From positions 1-9,449 of the forward strand of contig JAGOCV010000150.1 of NCBI GenBank assembly GCA_017998575.1: 9,449 nt of DNA, in the 5' to 3' direction. A program made the position numbers and the translations under genes. Below, one piece after another: positions 5,771 to 9,449 of the stretch. The notes under the pieces are model-generated. The model saw only the letters and a program-made list of their open reading frames with translations. It was not told where the DNA came from and searched no databases. This stretch comes from Burkholderiaceae bacterium (lineage in GTDB: Bacteria; Pseudomonadota; Gammaproteobacteria; Burkholderiales; Burkholderiaceae). Numbering within the stretch: position 1 is the stretch's first letter; the number at the start of each line of letters is the position of its first letter.

Positions 5771-6232
5771 ATGTCTCGCGAACGCGGTTTCACCTTGATC
5801 GAATTGATGATTGTGGTTGTCATCATCGGCATCCTCTCCATGATCGCGATTCCGGCTTATTCGGATTACGTGAGGCGCACGAGAGCAGCGGAAGCTGTCG
5901 CCGAGTTGTCGGCCATGACCGTCAAGCTCGAGCAGCATTTCCAGGACCACCGCTCGTACGTGGGCGCATGCGCCAGCAACTCGGTCGCCAAGCCCGTGAC
6001 TTCCACCAAGGGGTTTGACTTTCCCTGCGTAGCGGCCAACTACACAGCTACCGGCTATCTGTTCGAAGCGGTCGGCAAGGCCAACATGGCTGGCTTCACT
6101 TATTCGGTCCAGGTCACCAACAACGGTGCGCCGGTCCGCTCGACCACCTTGACGCCTGCGGCGACGACCGCCACCGGGTGGGTCGGCAACAGCGCCTGCT
6201 GGGTTCTCCGCAAAGGCGGGGATTGCTCCTGA
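5771..6232 (+). CDS. pilE: PilE-like type IV minor pilin
   Basis: This 153-residue type IV prepilin has a short 6-residue basic leader, MSRERG, cleaved before Phe7. The mature N-terminus is FTLIELMIVVVIIGILSMIA, with Glu at +5 (Glu11) in a roughly 20-residue hydrophobic helix that anchors the subunit in the inner membrane and later packs in the pilus core. Two cysteine pairs, Cys67/Cys86 and Cys143/Cys152, are placed for loop disulphides; the last is a short D-loop. Length and the AYSDYVRRTRAAEAVAELS segment fit the PilE minor pilin better than a major PilA, but a major-pilin role is not excluded. The frame opens earlier at 5735, but the ATG at 5771 has AAGG at 5761-5764 and gives the proper leader. 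The stop overlaps the next start (TGATG). It heads the operon behind a CRP-type site. Confidence 0.85.
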   Translation: MSRERGFTLIELMIVVVIIGILSMIAIPAYSDYVRRTRAAEAVAELSAMTVKLEQHFQDHRSYVGACASNSVAKPVTSTKGFDFPCVAANYTATGYLFEAVGKANMAGFTYSVQVTNNGAPVRSTTLTPAATTATGWVGNSACWVLRKGGDCS

Positions 6233-6867
6233 TGCGATCGGCTGCCGCCTGCAAACACGACCGTTCAGCGGGCTTCTCGCTGATCGAGTTGATGGTCGCG
6301 ATCGGACTTCTGGGCGCGCTGGCCGCGCTTGGCGCGCCCACGCTCCTCACGTTCATGGATAACTCGCGCATCCGGGCCTCGGCCGAGTCCTTCTACGCCA
6401 TGGTCCAGCAAGCCCGCGCCGAAGCTGTCCGGCGCAATACCGCAGTGGATCTGGTACTGACCGCGGACGCGCCAACCGAAGCCAACGTAGACACCGCGGG
6501 GCTCGCCGACGACGGCTCCGGCACGCCCAACGTACTGGTGCGAAGCCGCTTCCGCCCGGCCGGCGCTACGGACGATACGCTCGTATTCCTCCAGGGCAAG
6601 CCGATCGTCGAAGGGTCGCGCGGCGGCGGTGGCGCCACCGTATCCGTGGCCTTCACCGACGGAACCGTGACGTTTACCCCGCTGAGCAACACCACCAAGA
6701 CCAGTGGTGTCGCCAACTACACGTTCACGCTGCCGAGCGGCGGCGCATGCGTGGCGGACGGCGGCCCGATGCGCTGCCTGCGCGTCGCGATTTCGCCGGG
6801 CGGCCGCGTGCAGCTGTGCGACCCCGTGGTCACCGCTGAAGCCGATACCCGGAGGTGCCCGTCATGA
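6232..6867 (+). CDS. fimT: GspH/FimT-family minor pseudopilin
   Basis: This 211-residue protein has prepilin leader MRSAAACKHDRSAG cut before Phe15, then FSLIELMVAIGLLGALAALG with Glu at +5 (Glu19). The following NSRIRASAESFYAMVQQARAEA pattern is the hallmark of the GspH/FimT/FimU family, minor pilins of the pilus priming complex. The body has a glycine run (129-134) and Cys at 173, 182, 196 and 209 that could form disulphides in the periplasm. The frame is open from 6178, but the ATG at 6232 overlaps the pilE TGA by one base and gives a normal-length leader; GGCGGGG about 12 nt upstream may serve as SD. FimU is the name used for the member in pilVWXY1E clusters; FimT and FimU cannot be told apart here. 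Its stop overlaps pilV. Confidence 0.86.
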   Translation: MRSAAACKHDRSAGFSLIELMVAIGLLGALAALGAPTLLTFMDNSRIRASAESFYAMVQQARAEAVRRNTAVDLVLTADAPTEANVDTAGLADDGSGTPNVLVRSRFRPAGATDDTLVFLQGKPIVEGSRGGGGATVSVAFTDGTVTFTPLSNTTKTSGVANYTFTLPSGGACVADGGPMRCLRVAISPGGRVQLCDPVVTAEADTRRCPS

Positions 6868-7376
6868 GCCAACGCCCCTCGCACCAAGGTGGCATGATCC
6901 TGCTCGAAGCGCTCATGGCCATGCTGATCTTCAGCCTCGGCATCCTGGGCCTGGTGGGCGTGAGCGGCATCGCCATCGGCGCGCAATCCGATGCCCAGTA
7001 CCGCACCGACGCCAACGCGCTGGCGACGGAGCTGGCGCAGCGCATCTGGCTGGCCACCGACCGCACCAGCACCACCACGCTGCGCGAGAGCCTGGCAGGC
7101 TTTCAGCACCGGCCCACCGAAAACACCGACGACCCCTGCCACTTCACAGGCGACGAGGCCACCAACGTCGGCACCGTCAATGCCGGCACCATCGTCGAGG
7201 AGTGGATCACGCGCGTGCGTGAAGGCGACAGGCGCCTGCCCGGGGCCGAAGCCGACATGCAGAGCATCGTCGTGGACACCGATGCGGATGGCTTCAACCG
7301 CGTGCAGATCACCGTCTGCTGGAAGGCCGGGGCCGATGTGCCGCGCCGGCACACCTACGTCACCCTGGTGAATTGA
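6864..7376 (+). CDS. pilV: Type IV pilus minor pilin PilV
   Basis: This 170-residue minor pilin has a leader ending MSQRPSHQGG and a mature N-terminus MILLEALMAMLIFSLGILGL, with Glu at +5 (Glu15). The pattern E-A-L-M-A followed by F-S-L-G-I-L-G is typical of PilV. The +1 residue is Met, not Phe; +1 is the tolerant position, so processing should still occur. Two cysteines, 92 and 152, may form a disulphide. The C-terminal QITVCWKAG-type strand is also family-like. The ATG at 6864 overlaps the fimT stop (ATGA), with GGAGG at 6851-6855, 8 nt upstream. A GTG at 6855 is a poorer alternative that would use up the SD. The role is assembly of the pilus tip/priming complex with FimU, PilW, PilX and PilY1. 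Confidence 0.86.
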   Translation: MSQRPSHQGGMILLEALMAMLIFSLGILGLVGVSGIAIGAQSDAQYRTDANALATELAQRIWLATDRTSTTTLRESLAGFQHRPTENTDDPCHFTGDEATNVGTVNAGTIVEEWITRVREGDRRLPGAEADMQSIVVDTDADGFNRVQITVCWKAGADVPRRHTYVTLVN

Positions 7377-7383
7377 GCCCGCC

Positions 7384-8547
7384 ATGCTGAACCGCAAGCC
7401 CCTGTCCCTGCGCGCCCCCGCCCGGCGCTCGCGTGGTTTCTCGCTGATGGAAGTCCTGATCGGTCTGACGATCGGCGTGGTGTGCGCGCTGGCGATCTTC
7501 CAGGCGCTCAGCGTGTGGACCGCGCGGTCACGCACCACGGCTGCGGGCAGCGATGCGCAGGTCGCCGGCACGCTGGCCATGTACTACCTGGACCGCGATT
7601 TCAAACTCGCCGGCATGGGTTTCGGCACCGCGCCCACGGAATTCGCCGGTTGCCAGATCACTACCAGCGATGCAACCTTCCTGCCCGCACCCCGACTGTC
7701 AGCCGTGGACATCATCCAGGGCACGGGCGGCGCGCCCGATACGCTGCGCGTGCTCTACGGCACTTCCGAGTTCATGGTGGTGGGCCAGCCGTTCGAGGCC
7801 ACCACGGACACCTCCAAGCAGACACGCGCGCGCGCGGGCTTCAACCCCGGAGACCGATTCGTCGCGGCCGGCCGCAGCGCCGCAGGCGTGGTCTCGTGTT
7901 CGCTGTTGACCATGACGCGCTGGGCCACTCCCGACGATGGCAAGACCATCCTGCACGAAGCCGGTTATGGTCCGTTCACCGATTTCTACGGAACGCCAAG
8001 CAGGTTCACCCACAGCACCAATGTCACCACCGGCTGGACCGGTTACACCGGCCGGCTGTTCAACCTCGGGCCCACGCCCGTGCTGGCCGAATGGACGGTG
8101 GCCGGCAACACCTTGCGGCGCGTGAATCGCCTGGTCACGCAGGCCGACGGTTCGCTGGTTCCCACGGCCGACATGACCCAGCAGGTGGTGGCGTCGGGCG
8201 TGGTCAATCTCCAGGCCCAGTTCGGGTTGGCCGACGCCAATGGCCGCATCGGCGACGGCGACTGGGTGGACACCCTGACCGCAGGCACCGACTGGACCCG
8301 CGTGCGCGCCATCCGTTTCGGTCTGCTCGTGCGCAGCGATCACTACGATCCGTCGGATGAGATGGCAAGCACCGTGAATGCGGCCAACCCCCGCTGGGCC
8401 GGGGGCGACTTCACCATGTTCAACGTCGACGGCTCGACCGGTTCGACGGCCAACAAGGCCAATGACTGGCATTACTACCGCTACCGCGTCTATGAAACGG
8501 TGGTGCCGCTGCGCAACATGATCTGGGGCAACACCGCTCCGCTCTGA
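7384..8547 (+). CDS. pilW: Type IV pilus assembly minor pilin PilW
   Basis: This 387-residue protein has a basic 18-residue leader (MLNRKPLSLRAPARRSRG), then FSLMEVLIGLTIGVVCALAIFQ with Glu at +5 (Glu23). The large periplasmic domain, the AMYYLDRDFKLAGMGFGTA segment (65-83), and the late DWTRVRAIRFGLLVRSDHYDPSD segment that precedes a C-terminal YYRYRVYETVVPLRNM are characteristic of PilW. PilW is the large GspJ-like member of the minor pilin complex. Cys90 and Cys172 may pair. It starts 7 bp after the pilV stop without a clear own SD, so coupling to pilV is likely. Length and order match pilV-pilW-pilX clusters. Nothing suggests truncation. Confidence 0.88.
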   Translation: MLNRKPLSLRAPARRSRGFSLMEVLIGLTIGVVCALAIFQALSVWTARSRTTAAGSDAQVAGTLAMYYLDRDFKLAGMGFGTAPTEFAGCQITTSDATFLPAPRLSAVDIIQGTGGAPDTLRVLYGTSEFMVVGQPFEATTDTSKQTRARAGFNPGDRFVAAGRSAAGVVSCSLLTMTRWATPDDGKTILHEAGYGPFTDFYGTPSRFTHSTNVTTGWTGYTGRLFNLGPTPVLAEWTVAGNTLRRVNRLVTQADGSLVPTADMTQQVVASGVVNLQAQFGLADANGRIGDGDWVDTLTAGTDWTRVRAIRFGLLVRSDHYDPSDEMASTVNAANPRWAGGDFTMFNVDGSTGSTANKANDWHYYRYRVYETVVPLRNMIWGNTAPL

Positions 8548-8578
8548 GGCGGCCGGCCACTTCCAATCCGTACACCAC

Positions 8579-9217
8579 ATGCAAAGAGTCCTACGTCACA
8601 GCCGCCGCCGGACAGGCGCTGGCGCCCGCCACCGGCAGCGCGCCATCGTGCTGATCATCGCGCTCATCGTGCTGGTGGTGATGTCGCTGGCCGGGCTGGT
8701 CATGCTGCGCTCGGTGGGCACGGGCCTGGGCATTGCGGGCAACGTGGCCTTCAAGCAGACCGCCACCTCGGCCGCCGACCGCGGCATCGAGGCGGCCCGC
8801 ACCTGGATCCTGGCCAATCCTGCACTTCTCAATGCCGACAACCCGGCGCAGGGCTATTACGCCACCTGGCATCAGGAGTTCCGGGCGACGGACTACGCCT
8901 GGGAAGACGGCACCAACTCATTCGAGATCCCGCCGGTCGCGCGCGCCGATGGCACGCCCGGCGCCGCGGAGGACGGGGACGGCCTGGGTAACCGCATCCG
9001 CTTCGTCATCCACCGCCTGTGCGAATCGGCTGGCGCGCCGACCGGCACCACGCAGAACTGCGTGATCGTGCCCGGCGACACCGAGCGCGGCTCGGGCGGC
9101 GGCGGCGCGGGCGGGCCGGGCATCGATGCCACCGTGCGCCGGCCTTACTACCGCATCACCACCCGCGTCGCCGGCCCGCGCAACACGGTCAGCTACGTGC
9201 AGGTCATCATTTTCTGA
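8579..9217 (+). CDS. pilX: Type IV pilus assembly protein PilX
   Basis: This 212-residue protein is the GspK-like minor pilin of the priming complex. A very basic N-terminus (HSRRR ... RHRQR) precedes the hydrophobic segment IVLIIALIVLVVMSLAGLVM (23-42). Next comes LRSVGTGLGIAGNVAFKQTA, the PilX N-domain pattern of Burkholderiales. Cys148 and Cys161 flank a loop, a Gly-rich stretch spans 171-181, and the end is PYYRITTRVAGPRNTVSYVQ. The usual prepilin G at -1 is Ala22 (GCC at 8642-8644) and there is no Glu at +5. The start at 8579, 31 bp after pilW, lacks a good SD, and no better in-frame start exists before the hydrophobic segment. The pilY1 gene follows closely. Confidence 0.85.
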   Translation: MQRVLRHSRRRTGAGARHRQRAIVLIIALIVLVVMSLAGLVMLRSVGTGLGIAGNVAFKQTATSAADRGIEAARTWILANPALLNADNPAQGYYATWHQEFRATDYAWEDGTNSFEIPPVARADGTPGAAEDGDGLGNRIRFVIHRLCESAGAPTGTTQNCVIVPGDTERGSGGGGAGGPGIDATVRRPYYRITTRVAGPRNTVSYVQVIIF

Positions 9218-9236
9218 GCCATCAGGGACATCAGCC

Positions 9237-9449
9237 ATGACAACGACAACTCTCTCCCGCGCGGTGCTGGCCGCCGGCGAACGCCACCTGAGGCCGGTGC
9301 TGGCGCTGGCACTCGCCGTGGCCGGCCTGTGGTCCGCGATGCCCACGCCGGCTTCGGCACAGGGCACGCTGCCCGATCAGCCGCTGGCCACCGCGCGCGC
9401 TGCCGCCGTCAAGCCCAACATCATGCTGCTGATGGACACCTCCAAGTCC
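9237..9449 (+). CDS. pilY1: PilY1-type pilus tip/adhesin protein (start only)
   Basis: The first 71 codons are present before the window ends. The ATG at 9237 lies 19 bp after pilX with AGGGA (9224-9228) 8 nt upstream. The peptide has a Sec-type signal: a charged start, a hydrophobic core LALALAVAGLW (about 22-32) and an ASA-Q cleavage site near residue 41/42. It then has KPNIMLLMDTSKS, where Asp67-x-Ser69-x-Ser71 fits the DxSxS metal site (MIDAS) that opens the von Willebrand A-like region of many PilY1 proteins. Family members usually exceed 1000 residues and end in a calcium-binding beta-propeller involved in adhesion and pilus extension/retraction. That part is outside the window, so the call rests on the N-terminus and gene order. 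Confidence 0.82.
   Translation, partial: MTTTTLSRAVLAAGERHLRPVLALALAVAGLWSAMPTPASAQGTLPDQPLATARAAAVKPNIMLLMDTSKS

Noticed and set aside
9088..9121. GGC-rich run in pilX as a possible phase-variable slippage tract
   Set aside because: Only about four GGC units occur in a row, and changes of whole triplets would keep the frame; it encodes an ordinary Gly-rich loop.

Overview
The window is high-GC DNA with a dense, mostly plus-strand gene layout. It is ordinary chromosomal (housekeeping) sequence from a betaproteobacterium, most likely Burkholderiales and probably Comamonadaceae-like. The grounds are the DUF3579 / argD / argF neighbourhood, the glyA-nrdR pair, the style of the GlyA and PilX sequences, and a GC-rich intergenic palindromic repeat of a kind remembered from that family. 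The family assignment is inference. I see no phage, insertion sequence, CRISPR array, rRNA or tRNA.

Region 1 (1-3549): a divergently transcribed, truncated DUF3579 gene lies on the minus strand. A 251-bp divergent control region follows it. Then comes a tightly packed plus-strand unit: argD (acetylornithine aminotransferase), argF (ornithine carbamoyltransferase, overlapping argD by 1 bp), an HD-type predicted metal-dependent hydrolase, and a small YkgJ-type cysteine-cluster protein. ArgD and ArgF carry out late steps of arginine synthesis. The last two genes are uncharacterised passengers that are probably translationally coupled.

Region 2 (3550-5617): glyA (serine hydroxymethyltransferase) is preceded by a 219-bp leader that carries a clear ZTP (pfl-motif) riboswitch. 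Its conserved blocks, P1, the pseudoknot and P3 can all be traced, and a downstream segment can pair with the glyA Shine-Dalgarno. A GC-rich palindromic repeat separates glyA from nrdR, the repressor of ribonucleotide reductase genes. A textbook rho-independent terminator closes the unit. The riboswitch links one-carbon/folate status (ZTP level) to GlyA production.

Region 3 (5618-9449, cut by the window edge): a type IV pilus minor-pilin operon in the order pilE-like, fimT/fimU-like, pilV, pilW, pilX, pilY1 (start only). The starts of the first three genes overlap the preceding stops or are closely coupled. An exact TGTGA-N6-TCACA palindrome (CRP/Vfr-type site) and two adjacent inverted repeats lie just upstream. 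Together these proteins would form the priming/tip complex of a type IV pilus.

The items most worth a second look are the glyA riboswitch with its proposed SD-sequestering switch, the perfect CRP-type operator ahead of the pilus operon, and a PilX whose prepilin cleavage site has Ala instead of Gly at -1.
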